Shown here: positions 45,282 to 53,008 of the stretch, in pieces | Numbering within the stretch: the stretch's first letter is position 1 | How the letters are laid out: each line of letters begins with the position of its first letter | Assembly: GCA_022736555.1 (NCBI GenBank) | Contig: DZCW01000004.1 | Location: 1 to 64,000 of the forward strand | Length of the DNA: 64,000 bases | Reading direction: 5' to 3' | DNA from: Candidatus Saccharimonas sp. | GTDB lineage: Bacteria; Patescibacteriota; Saccharimonadia; Saccharimonadales; Saccharimonadaceae | Translations under genes and position numbers: made by a program | Notes under the pieces: model-generated | Database searches by the model: none | The model's input: only the letters and a program-made list of their open reading frames with translations | What the model was told of the DNA's origin: nothing

Positions 45282-45850
45282 TATTTTTGCACCTCCACGG
45301 TTGTTGTTTTTGAAGATGTACTACCCTTTTCGGTTGATAAGGATGCCTGTATTGTCCATGTGCCTGAAGTTGGAAAGTCTATGGCTGCGATATTAAAACC
45401 TTGGCAGAGTGCGTAGTGAGCCTGGGTAGTCACTGGCGCCGATCTAGTGAGTGATGTTTGCCCCGGTTTTGAAGCAGTCAATGTGCAAGTTCCGGAGGTT
45501 GCACCCTCAATGAGGGTTCGGATTAGCACAGTGTCATCTTGTTGTTTGGCGGTTGTAATCGTTACCGTGACCGAGTTAGTGCTAGCACTGCCGCTATCTG
45601 TACCAGACGTGGTAAGTTGTTCCTTAGCATTTTCGTTCGCAATATTGTCGGACTCTTTTGCTGGACTATAGTCTATTTTATTCACTTCGGGGCGCTGAGT
45701 ATCTGATTGTGCGGGGCTTGTAGTTGGCGAGGGCACTCTATGCCTTAAGGAATACCACGTTGCCATTCCGGTGAATAGCAATAGTAGGGGGACTATTATG
45801 TATATCACAGTGCGAGTCCGAGTACCTTTTTTACTTTTTGTTTTTTTCAT
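45281..45850 (-). CDS. Membrane-anchored secreted protein, family unknown
   Basis: A 189-aa protein: a basic N terminus, one TM helix (about residues 15-33, VIYIIVPLLLLFTGMATWY), a Ser/Thr/Asn-rich linker and a beta-rich C domain (about 90-189) with two Cys. It looks like a surface partner of the FG-GAP protein, whose ATG overlaps its stop codon by one base, so expression is coupled. A TATA-rich stretch lies just upstream (45860-45890). Confidence 0.65.
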   Translation of the reverse strand: MKKTKSKKGTRTRTVIYIIVPLLLLFTGMATWYSLRHRVPSPTTSPAQSDTQRPEVNKIDYSPAKESDNIANENAKEQLTTSGTDSGSASTNSVTVTITTAKQQDDTVLIRTLIEGATSGTCTLTASKPGQTSLTRSAPVTTQAHYALCQGFNIAAIDFPTSGTWTIQASLSTEKGSTSSKTTTVEVQK

Positions 45851-46157
45851 ATTTACTTATAGTATATAATAAAATATAAGCTATATACAATAGTAACCAG
45901 TACTCAGAGCATCGCATATTCTTGAGGACTGATGTTGATTAGTCAACGATAGGTAGTGAACATCCCAGAGCATGAGCGAGAACGTGGTATAAGTTAATAG
46001 CAAGCACCCCCACGGTATAAGAATGTACTAACTAGGAAGACGACGATCGTTCTAACGACGGCCGCTCCAGTCGTCCCTAAACCCAAAAGGTCACCCGTTC
46101 AGTCGATAAGGAAGAGGCTGTCACGGGGTGAGGGGACGGCCTTCAGTACTTCTATCA
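45851..46157. other. 307-bp spacer, no gene seen
   Basis: No open frame with coding character. There is an A+T-rich promoter-like stretch (45858-45890) for the minus-strand gene, then a G+C-richer part with several short inverted repeats such as GACGAC (46039-46044) with GTCGTC (46070-46075). I looked for RNase P RNA, tmRNA and SRP RNA signatures on both strands and did not find them. Confidence 0.4.
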
Positions 46158-47105
46158 TCAAAGATTGATTGAGTGTGTAACGTCAACTACATACATTGGA
46201 CGGCCTTGTGTCTGTGTGTGGATATGGGAGATATATGTGGCAAGCAGTGATTGTGAGATGAGAACAAGACCTACGAGGAACGACATAAGAATGCCGAGCA
46301 TGGCAGTGCCCGTGAAGTGTAGTGCAAGTGGATCCCCAAGCAAGAGTTGTTCGATGATAATGAACACGCCAGTTAGCACTGAGATGGCTGTAATACCGAC
46401 TCCAACCCATCCAAAAAAGAAGAGCGGTTTTAATGACAGGGATATGAAGCTATTAAAGGCCAACTTTACTAACTGACTAGTCTTGTAACTAGCCGTACCT
46501 GCTATTCTTGCTGGTGCATCAAACTCGATGTAGTCCCTCTTAAAGCCAAGCCAATCTATGAGGCCACGGGTGATACGGTGTCTTTCAGTAAACTTGACCA
46601 GCTCATCTCTTACGGCGGCGTCAATGAGCCGAAAGTCGGTCGAGCCTGGGACTATTTGACTTCCCGACGTCGTATTGAAAAGCTTGTAAAATATTTTGGA
46701 GCCGTATTTCTTTACAGTGCCCTCCTTCTGGTTAGAGGATCGTACGCCGATAACTACTTGAATGCCATTTTTCCATTTTTTGACGAACTCTTTTATGAGG
46801 CGCGGTGGGTGCTGACCGTCGGCATCAAGAAGGATTACCGCATCTCCGGTTGACGCCCCGATGCCTGCAGTAGTAGCCATTTCTTTACCAAAATTTCTTG
46901 AAAAGCAGAGTACTTTTATCTTTTTGTTTGATTGAGCGAGTTTCGAAATCTTGTCGATAGAATCATCTGAACTGCCGTCGTTTACATAAATAAGCTCATA
47001 GTCGTCGATGTCATTTTTTGGATTTAGGTAAGATATGAGTGACTTATGAAAAATCTCGATACCGTCTGATTCGTTATATACTGGCACAACAACTGACAAT
47101 AGCAT
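46158..47105 (-). CDS. GT2 polyprenyl-phosphate glycosyltransferase (DPM1/GtrB-like)
   Basis: A 315-aa enzyme. Seen: LSVVVPVYNESDGI, VILLDADGQHPPRLI (metal site), TERHRITRGLIDWLGF and two C-terminal TM helices (about 228-290). It shares its architecture with the gene at 26315 but is G+C-richer and only moderately similar, so it is a paralogue or separately acquired copy. No GtrA-like partner is adjacent. Confidence 0.87.
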   Translation of the reverse strand: MLLSVVVPVYNESDGIEIFHKSLISYLNPKNDIDDYELIYVNDGSSDDSIDKISKLAQSNKKIKVLCFSRNFGKEMATTAGIGASTGDAVILLDADGQHPPRLIKEFVKKWKNGIQVVIGVRSSNQKEGTVKKYGSKIFYKLFNTTSGSQIVPGSTDFRLIDAAVRDELVKFTERHRITRGLIDWLGFKRDYIEFDAPARIAGTASYKTSQLVKLAFNSFISLSLKPLFFFGWVGVGITAISVLTGVFIIIEQLLLGDPLALHFTGTAMLGILMSFLVGLVLISQSLLATYISHIHTQTQGRPMYVVDVTHSINL

Positions 47106-47128
47106 TTCAATACTCCATTATAATCTTC

Positions 47129-47158
47129 TATATAGTATATAGTATATAGTATATAGTA
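47129..47158. repeat. Short tandem repeat (TATATAG)4
   Basis: Four exact 7-bp units plus two bases, just upstream of the minus-strand GT2 start at 47105. The units resemble -10 boxes, so a change in copy number could alter promoter spacing. Confidence 0.85.
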
Positions 47159-47250
47159 AATTTATGATTACTGTAACTATTGGAAGAGTACGCGACAACT
47201 CCCTGTGACTAATACTGTGTGTACAATCGTCGTTCGCGGCAGTCAAGTGA

Positions 47251-47256
47251 TATAAT
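47251..47256 (+). promoter_or_regulatory. -10 box of manC
   Basis: TATAAT, exactly 6 nt before ATG 47263; leaderless mRNA likely. Confidence 0.55.
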
Positions 47257-47262
47257 GTCATT

Positions 47263-48312
47263 ATGATTACAGTAATTATAGCCGGCGGGTCTGGAACTCG
47301 CCTATGGCCACTATCAACCCCAAAGTACCCTAAACACTTATTAAAATTAACTGGTGAGCGCACGATGCTACAAACAGCATACGACCGTGCAGTTAAGCTA
47401 GGTGACAGGATATATGTAGTCACCGAGGCTAGTCACTCTGATATAGTGCGCGAACAGTTGCCAGAATTACCCGATGAGGCCTTTTTGATCGAACCAGGTC
47501 GACGCGGCACTGCACATTGTATTATATTTGCACTTGATGCTATCTCGCGCGTACACGACCATGACGAGCCGGTAGCCTTTATCCATTCAGATCATCACGT
47601 GCGTGATATTGGTGGTTTCGCTAGATCATTTTCTCTGGCCGCCAAAGTGTCGCAGACTAATAATCAGATTACGCTAATCGGTATCGAACCAACCTTTCCG
47701 TCAACCGGCTTTGGTTATATCGAACGTGATGGCGTTAAACAAATAGATGGTGGTGTATTTGATGTTGAGTCTTTCAAGGAGAAACCCGACTATGAAACTG
47801 CCAAGAAATACGTTGAGTCCGGTAATTATTTGTGGAACTGTGGATATTTTGTAGGTTCGGTCAGTACTTTTTTGAGTGAGATGAGATTAAGCGCGCCTGA
47901 TCTGTACAATAATTTCGAAATATTAGCATCAATACCTAACATTCATAATCCTGAATATAATGAAAAATATCTAGAATTTGATAACCAGGTTATAGATATT
48001 GCCCTGATTGAAAAGGCTAAGAGCTTAGCGGTGGTTGCTGCAAATTTCGATTGGATGGATGTTGGCTCGTTCAAGGACCTACACGATGTCGTACCCAGGG
48101 ACGAGAGCGGCAATTACTATTCCGGCGATAATATTCATGCAATTGACGTTACTAACGTTTATATTCGTAACGAAGAAAGCGACAAGCCAATTGCGGTTAT
48201 TGGCCTCGATAACATAGTAGTTGTTAATACACCTGATGGTATATTGGTTTCTCGCAAGGATGTCAGCCATAGAACTGGTGAAGTAGCTAAAAAGCTGCAA
48301 TCAAATAGCTAA
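47263..48312 (+). CDS. manC: Mannose-1-phosphate guanylyltransferase
   Basis: A 349-aa nucleotidyltransferase making GDP-mannose from GTP and mannose-1-P. Seen: VIIAGGSGTRLWPLSTPKYPKHLLKL (pyrophosphorylase signature), IEPTFPSTGFGYIERD, FKEKPD, LWNCGYFVG and FDWMDVGSF. It lacks the C-terminal isomerase domain of bifunctional enzymes; the separate cupin at 27519 might supply that activity. GDP-mannose feeds gmd (38654). No phosphomannomutase is seen in the window. Confidence 0.92.
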   Translation: MITVIIAGGSGTRLWPLSTPKYPKHLLKLTGERTMLQTAYDRAVKLGDRIYVVTEASHSDIVREQLPELPDEAFLIEPGRRGTAHCIIFALDAISRVHDHDEPVAFIHSDHHVRDIGGFARSFSLAAKVSQTNNQITLIGIEPTFPSTGFGYIERDGVKQIDGGVFDVESFKEKPDYETAKKYVESGNYLWNCGYFVGSVSTFLSEMRLSAPDLYNNFEILASIPNIHNPEYNEKYLEFDNQVIDIALIEKAKSLAVVAANFDWMDVGSFKDLHDVVPRDESGNYYSGDNIHAIDVTNVYIRNEESDKPIAVIGLDNIVVVNTPDGILVSRKDVSHRTGEVAKKLQSNS

Positions 48313-48314
48313 TA

Positions 48315-49433
48315 TTAAATGATTTGGTCGGTAACGACTTTACTGATTTTAGACATAAATAAACTTTTATCGAAGCGCTTAGCTTTGCGGCGTAATGTAC
48401 CCGGTAAAAAAGTTGTTTGCTCTAATTGTTGTATAGCATTAGCTACGGCTGTGACTGATTGTTCATGGAATAATATGCCACTTTCATTATTCTGAACTAT
48501 ATCTAGTGCGCCACCTTTGCCGTAGGCTATAACTGGAGCGCCGGCGGCTAGGGCTTCGACCATTACGATACCGAAGTCTTCTTCGGCTGGAAAGATATAA
48601 CCCTTGGCGCTATCTAAAGCCTCGGTGACAACATCGTCCGAGGCATCACCAAATCTATCGGTGAAAAATTGCACATTAGGGCCAGCCATGTCTACTAGGT
48701 TCTGATGTTCGCTGCCATTACCGTAGACGTGTAATTTGGTACCAAGTTGGGTTGCAGCTGCAACGGCCAGATCAATGCGCTTATAGGGCACTTGACGACC
48801 TATGGCAACATAATAATCACCTCGTTCGCGAGCTGGCGTGAAACGATCAACGTCAACGGGTGGGTGAATGATCGTAGCATTTTTACCGTAATATTCTTTG
48901 ATGCGTTTTTGGACCTCGCTGCTGTTAGCGATAAAAACGTCAACATTTTGAGCTGCCTTATAGTCGGCTTTTTTAAGTGGCGGGATCATTAATGGCATCA
49001 TCAAACGAATTAGCCAATTTAATTTGCCAAAACCCGGGTCTTGCCTATATTCATTATAGTGACTCCAGTAATAGCGTATCGGTGTGTGGCAATAACAAAT
49101 ATGAATCTGGTCTGGTCTGGTTTTTCTAACCTGTTTAGATTCGGCGCTGGAACTACTGATTATAATGTCGAAATCGGATAGATCGAGTTTACGGAATGCG
49201 TGAACACGTAGCATTGGCAGGAATTTATGTAATTTGCGTAGTGGTTTTGGCAGGTTTTGCAAATAGGTAGTACGAACATCTAATTTGGCAAAATCTGGCA
49301 TTGTCTCGGGCGTGAATGTCGAAGTATAGATTGGAGCGCTAGGAAAAATTTCGTGGATAGCTAGGACAACTTTTTCGGCACCGCCCATATTGGTTAGCCA
49401 GTCGGCTACTATGGCGATTTTAGGAGTTGCCAT
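48315..49433 (-). CDS. Glycosyltransferase family 4 (WbaZ-like)
   Basis: A 372-aa GT-B enzyme. It begins IAIVADWLTNMGGAEKVVLAIHEIFPSAPIYTSTF, typical of the WbaZ-like GT4 subgroup, with YCHTPIRYYWSHYNEYR in the N domain. The C domain has YYVAIGRQVPYKRIDLAVAAA and FPAEEDFGIVMVEALAAGAPVIAYGKGGALDIV (E-x7-E). It starts at 49433, sharing one base with the stop of the sugar transferase gene (TAATG), so the two are co-translated. Confidence 0.9.
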   Translation of the reverse strand: MATPKIAIVADWLTNMGGAEKVVLAIHEIFPSAPIYTSTFTPETMPDFAKLDVRTTYLQNLPKPLRKLHKFLPMLRVHAFRKLDLSDFDIIISSSSAESKQVRKTRPDQIHICYCHTPIRYYWSHYNEYRQDPGFGKLNWLIRLMMPLMIPPLKKADYKAAQNVDVFIANSSEVQKRIKEYYGKNATIIHPPVDVDRFTPARERGDYYVAIGRQVPYKRIDLAVAAATQLGTKLHVYGNGSEHQNLVDMAGPNVQFFTDRFGDASDDVVTEALDSAKGYIFPAEEDFGIVMVEALAAGAPVIAYGKGGALDIVQNNESGILFHEQSVTAVANAIQQLEQTTFLPGTLRRKAKRFDKSLFMSKISKVVTDQII

Positions 49434-50869
49434 TATTTAGCCCCTTTTTTTCTCAGTACAACCCCTATCGTCTTGAATAGGATTTTAATGTCTAGCCAGA
49501 ATGTCCAGTTTTGGGCATAAAATAACTCTAATTCGATGCGTTCATCAAATGATAATTCACTACGGCCAGATACTTGCCATAGGCCGGTAACACCAGACTG
49601 AACGCTATGTAATAATGCCGTGCGACCGTGGGCTAGTTTTGTCTCTTGGGGTAGAATAGGGCGTGGTCCAACTAAACTTAAATCACCTTTTAATACATTA
49701 AAGATTTGGGGTAATTCATCTAGCGAAGTGTCGCGTAGGAACTTTCCGAAACGGGTGATTCGTGGATCATTTTCGACCTTGCGATTTTTATTATATTCGA
49801 TTACCAGATCATCACGTCCCATTTCATGAAATTCTTCGGCGGCATCACGACCACCGTATTTAGCGCCCATACTACGAAACTTTATCAGTTTGATCGGTTC
49901 CGAAAAACGGCTGAGGCGTTTGCTGATATAGAATGCTGGGCCTGGATCGAAAATCTTTTTAGTAATAAAGATCACTAAAATAGCGGGGGATAGAATAATA
50001 ACTAATAACAGGCTAACTATCATATCAAAGAATCGTTTGGCGATTGCTCCCCAACCGACTAACGGCGTTTGGTAAACCGATATCATCGGATAGCCTAAAA
50101 ATACGTCAATGGTGTTTTTGCCCGAATAAAACTCTGGTTCGCCTGGGATAAAGCTATAACTAATATGGTTGGATTGAGCGGCTCCTAGGATTTTTTGGTT
50201 ACGTTCAGTTGAATCATATAGATCAGTTTGAATGATTGTCGTAATATTGTTAACTTTAATATCACGCAAAGCAGTTTCGACTAACGGATAATGTTGGATA
50301 TTCAATCCATCTGGCACGTTCTTTTTAGGGCCAGCTATTGCGACTATTTCATAGCCACTCTTTACGGTGTTTGCTAGATTACGAGCTATGTCTTTGGTAG
50401 CGTTTGTCGTACCTATTAATAAAACTCGGTTAATGCCTCGCCCACATCTAAACATTAGACTACGAATCAATCTGAGGGTTTCACGTTCAATTACTATTAA
50501 CCCGAAAGCCGCAAATAACCCATATACTGCCACTAATCTGGCGGGGAATATATCCTTGCCACTAGCGTATTGCCAGCCAATCACTAGTAGGATACCGATG
50601 AATGAGCCGATAGCTATCTTGGACCATTCAACCAGGCGACGGTTATAAGTATTGGATTGGTATAGTCCAAGTACTGTAAATACTAAGATCCAGAAAGGGA
50701 TTATTAGTATGAAGGTTTGTAGGTAGTCGTAGGCGTGAACATTTGTTAATAGCGGGCGAGGATCGTATTGAACTCGGGCTATATAAGACACCGTAAAAGC
50801 GCCCAGTAACACGATTGTATCGATAATTATTAATAATAAACTGTAAAGTTTTGTATTCTTGCCTAGCAT
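49433..50869 (-). CDS. Polyprenyl-phosphate sugar-1-phosphate transferase (WbaP/WcaJ-like)
   Basis: A 478-aa membrane enzyme that starts repeat-unit synthesis by placing a sugar-1-phosphate on undecaprenyl phosphate. Four or five TM helices (about 10-125), a Rossmann-like middle domain (VLLIGTTNATKDIARNL), then the catalytic bacterial sugar transferase domain (about 275-478): KRFFDMIVSLLLVI, LIKFRSMG, DPRITRFGKFLRDTSLDELPQIFNVLKGDLSLVGPRP. TATAAT lies 10 nt before the ATG. The promoter region is shared with the divergent gene at 50911. Confidence 0.92.
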   Translation of the reverse strand: MLGKNTKLYSLLLIIIDTIVLLGAFTVSYIARVQYDPRPLLTNVHAYDYLQTFILIIPFWILVFTVLGLYQSNTYNRRLVEWSKIAIGSFIGILLVIGWQYASGKDIFPARLVAVYGLFAAFGLIVIERETLRLIRSLMFRCGRGINRVLLIGTTNATKDIARNLANTVKSGYEIVAIAGPKKNVPDGLNIQHYPLVETALRDIKVNNITTIIQTDLYDSTERNQKILGAAQSNHISYSFIPGEPEFYSGKNTIDVFLGYPMISVYQTPLVGWGAIAKRFFDMIVSLLLVIILSPAILVIFITKKIFDPGPAFYISKRLSRFSEPIKLIKFRSMGAKYGGRDAAEEFHEMGRDDLVIEYNKNRKVENDPRITRFGKFLRDTSLDELPQIFNVLKGDLSLVGPRPILPQETKLAHGRTALLHSVQSGVTGLWQVSGRSELSFDERIELELFYAQNWTFWLDIKILFKTIGVVLRKKGAK

Positions 50870-50910
50870 CGGTAATACAATTATAACATCTTGGGGTACA
50901 ATAATACCTA
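50870..50910. promoter_or_regulatory. Divergent promoter region
   Basis: A 41-bp spacer. The minus-strand TATAAT at 50880-50885 serves the sugar transferase, 10 nt before its ATG. The plus-strand TACAAT at 50897-50902 serves the ligase/polymerase-like gene, 8 nt before its GTG. The two -10 boxes are only 11 bp apart, so the promoters must overlap. Confidence 0.5.
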
Positions 50911-52218
50911 GTGAAACAGCATAAGCAACTAGTGTTAGGTAAAATCTATGTCGGCATATTGCTAGTTATATTTGGTGGCATAGTATTGCATGCGCCATTC
51001 AGCGTGGCCGTAGGTACGTTATTCCCGAGCCATAGTCTACTGATCAAATCCTGGAAAGAGATATTGATGCTCGTGGCGGGTGTTATCGCTATATTTTTGT
51101 TATATAAAACCAAGAAAACAAAAATATTGTGCGATCCTATAATTCTAATAATTGCAGCTTATGCTGTGCTACATCTGGTGCTACTAACCTATAATTTTCA
51201 GGGTGTATCTGCTAGTCTGGCTGGACTGGCGATTGATCTACGCTATATACTTTTCTTTGCTCTGGTATATATTACTATTAATTTATACCCGGAATATCGT
51301 AAAATATTCATTCGTGTCGGTATAGCTGGGGCGCTGGTTATATTGATTTTTGCACTACTACAAGTATTCATATTACCGCACGATATCCTGAAATATATTG
51401 GCTATAGTATAAATACGATTAGTCCATATTTAACTGTCGACCAGAATAACGATTTCATTCGAATTAATAGCACTTTGCGTGGGCCTAACCCGTTAGGTGC
51501 GTATTCGGTTATTATTCTGGCGATAGCTATAGCAGCGATTTCTAAGAATAAGGTTGATAAGGTAAAAACTTCGATAACTATCACGGCAATTCTACTAGTT
51601 GGTGGGTTGGTGGCGCTCTGGTCGAGTTATTCACGTAGTGCATTGATAGCGGCAGTATTGTCGGTTGCGATAGTGTTAGCTATTACCGTTTTTCATAAGT
51701 TATCCACTAAAATGTGGATAACTATTGGTTTATCTATGGTTATATTAACAGCGGGTGTTTCTATGATTGCGGGGAATCAGTTTATATCTAACGTGTTGCT
51801 TCACGAAAACCCTAGTGGCGGTAGTAACATTAGTTCCAACGAAGGGCATATTAGCTCCCTACAAGACGGCGTGAACCAATTAATTAGACAGCCATTAGGG
51901 GCTGGCATAGGTAGTACTGGCTCGGCCTCGCTATATAGTAGCAATCAAGAAATAATCGAAAACCAGTACCTATTCACTGCCCATGAATCCGGTTGGCTGG
52001 GATTGATTGGTTTTGTCGTTATATTCGGGTCAATAATTTATCGGCTATGGAGATCGCGAAGTAATTGGCTAAGTTTAGGTGTATTCGCGAGCGGTATAGG
52101 TTTGGCATTAATTGGTATGTTATTACCGGTATGGGTGGATGATACCGTTGCGATTATTTGGTGGGGGCTAGCGGCGATTGCTATATATTCCAAGAATAGG
52201 AATATAATTGATTTATGA
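50911..52218 (+). CDS. O-antigen ligase/polymerase-like membrane protein
   Basis: A 435-aa protein with about 11-12 TM helices. The Wzy_C/WaaL-type pattern is a long extracytoplasmic loop (about 295-355, GGSNISSNEGHISSLQDGVNQLIRQPLGAGIGSTG) with an EGHISSLQ-like segment, preceded by GLVALWSSYSRSALIAA. It would polymerise or attach the glycan outside. GTG start. The 3' end overlaps the LexA-like gene by 4 nt. Confidence 0.85.
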   Translation: MKQHKQLVLGKIYVGILLVIFGGIVLHAPFSVAVGTLFPSHSLLIKSWKEILMLVAGVIAIFLLYKTKKTKILCDPIILIIAAYAVLHLVLLTYNFQGVSASLAGLAIDLRYILFFALVYITINLYPEYRKIFIRVGIAGALVILIFALLQVFILPHDILKYIGYSINTISPYLTVDQNNDFIRINSTLRGPNPLGAYSVIILAIAIAAISKNKVDKVKTSITITAILLVGGLVALWSSYSRSALIAAVLSVAIVLAITVFHKLSTKMWITIGLSMVILTAGVSMIAGNQFISNVLLHENPSGGSNISSNEGHISSLQDGVNQLIRQPLGAGIGSTGSASLYSSNQEIIENQYLFTAHESGWLGLIGFVVIFGSIIYRLWRSRSNWLSLGVFASGIGLALIGMLLPVWVDDTVAIIWWGLAAIAIYSKNRNIIDL

Positions 52219-52661
52219 GCGAACAACGATCCAGTAAATGCCAGAGGGAATTGCTGAATTTTGTTGATGGTTTTATTCAAGGGCATGGTTATGGGCCTAG
52301 CTATCGTGAGATTATGCGTGCGTTAGGCTATAAATCGGTTTCAACTGTGGCGGTCCACATCGATGGTTTGATGGCCAAGGGTTATTTGCGTAAACGCGAT
52401 CGTTCAGCCCGTTCACTCGAAGTAGTGACGACACATTTGGACGATTCGCCGGTTCGCAAAGCTCCAACTCCAGCCCAAGAAAAATGGCTTATTAATGCCG
52501 TAAATAGTAAGTTTGATGAATTTAATGAATCGCATTCCCAGGATTCGCTAGATGAAATATATGTTTTAGTCGGAGCTCTGAAAGTTCTAGGACTAGATGG
52601 GGCGCATGTCGCAATGAAAACTCGTTTGATCGATTATCTAAAAACTCAACCAAAGCTATAG
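52215..52661 (+). CDS. LexA-type DNA-binding protein without peptidase domain
   Basis: A 148-aa protein. The N-terminal winged helix (about 6-72) matches the LexA DNA-binding domain: LLNFVDGFIQGHGYGPSYREIMRALGYKSVSTVAVHIDGLMAKGYLRK. The S24 autocleavage domain of LexA is absent; the remaining 75 residues are helical. It may regulate without SOS-type cleavage. It overlaps the preceding membrane gene by 4 nt. Confidence 0.85.
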   Translation: MSEQRSSKCQRELLNFVDGFIQGHGYGPSYREIMRALGYKSVSTVAVHIDGLMAKGYLRKRDRSARSLEVVTTHLDDSPVRKAPTPAQEKWLINAVNSKFDEFNESHSQDSLDEIYVLVGALKVLGLDGAHVAMKTRLIDYLKTQPKL

Positions 52662-52705
52662 CAGTTGACTAACTCAAGTGGTCGCGTATATAATATCACT
52701 TGTAT

Positions 52706-52780
52706 TCCGGCGTAGCTCAATGGTGGAGCAAGAAGCTGTTAACTTCGAGGTTACTGGTTCGAACCCAGTCGCCGGAGCCA
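52706..52780 (+). tRNA. tRNA-Asn (anticodon GTT)
   Basis: A 75-nt tRNA with encoded CCA. Acceptor TCCGGCG/CGCCGGA, D arm GCTC/GAGC, anticodon loop CTGTTAA (GTT), T arm ACTGG/TTCGAAC/CCAGT. Unlike the tRNAs at 0-3 kb it has no mirrored element; a mobile island begins after it. Confidence 0.95.
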
Positions 52781-52801
52781 AGCTGAGCAGGCAAACACCC
52801 T

Positions 52802-52998
52802 GACCGGTTTCCATGACCGACAGGTAGATTTACCTCTTTAGCTAGAAAAAACCGAGCCGTACATCGTAAAGTGCGAAAAAGACTGGAACTGCTAGAAATA
52901 GCAGTTCTTTCTTTTTTACCTCTGTGAAAAAGTTCCAAACCTGACCGATATCCCATATAGCGACTGAGCGGTCAAAATCACGACCGGTTTCCATGACC
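52802..52998. repeat. 17-bp direct repeats behind tRNA-Asn
   Basis: GACCGGTTTCCATGACC occurs at 52802-52818 and 52982-52998, 180 bp apart, between tRNA-Asn and the first island gene. The unit is partly dyad (GGT...ACC). It could be a recombination site or remnant of island insertion. Confidence 0.65.
52886..52917 (+). terminator. Terminator downstream of tRNA-Asn
   Basis: Perfect 9-bp stem GAACTGCTA/TAGCAGTTC (52886-52894 with 52899-52907) around a GAAA tetraloop, followed by TTTCTTTTTT. Confidence 0.85.
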
Positions 52999-53008
52999 AG
53001 ATTGTTTA

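Noticed and set aside
45851-46157. Possible RNase P RNA, tmRNA or SRP RNA
   Set aside because: The conserved signature segments of these RNAs were not found on either strand; only short inverted repeats are present.
52717-52956. 79-aa minus-strand frame over tRNA-Asn
   Set aside because: It is antisense to the tRNA and to a terminator, with no recognisable sequence or start signal.
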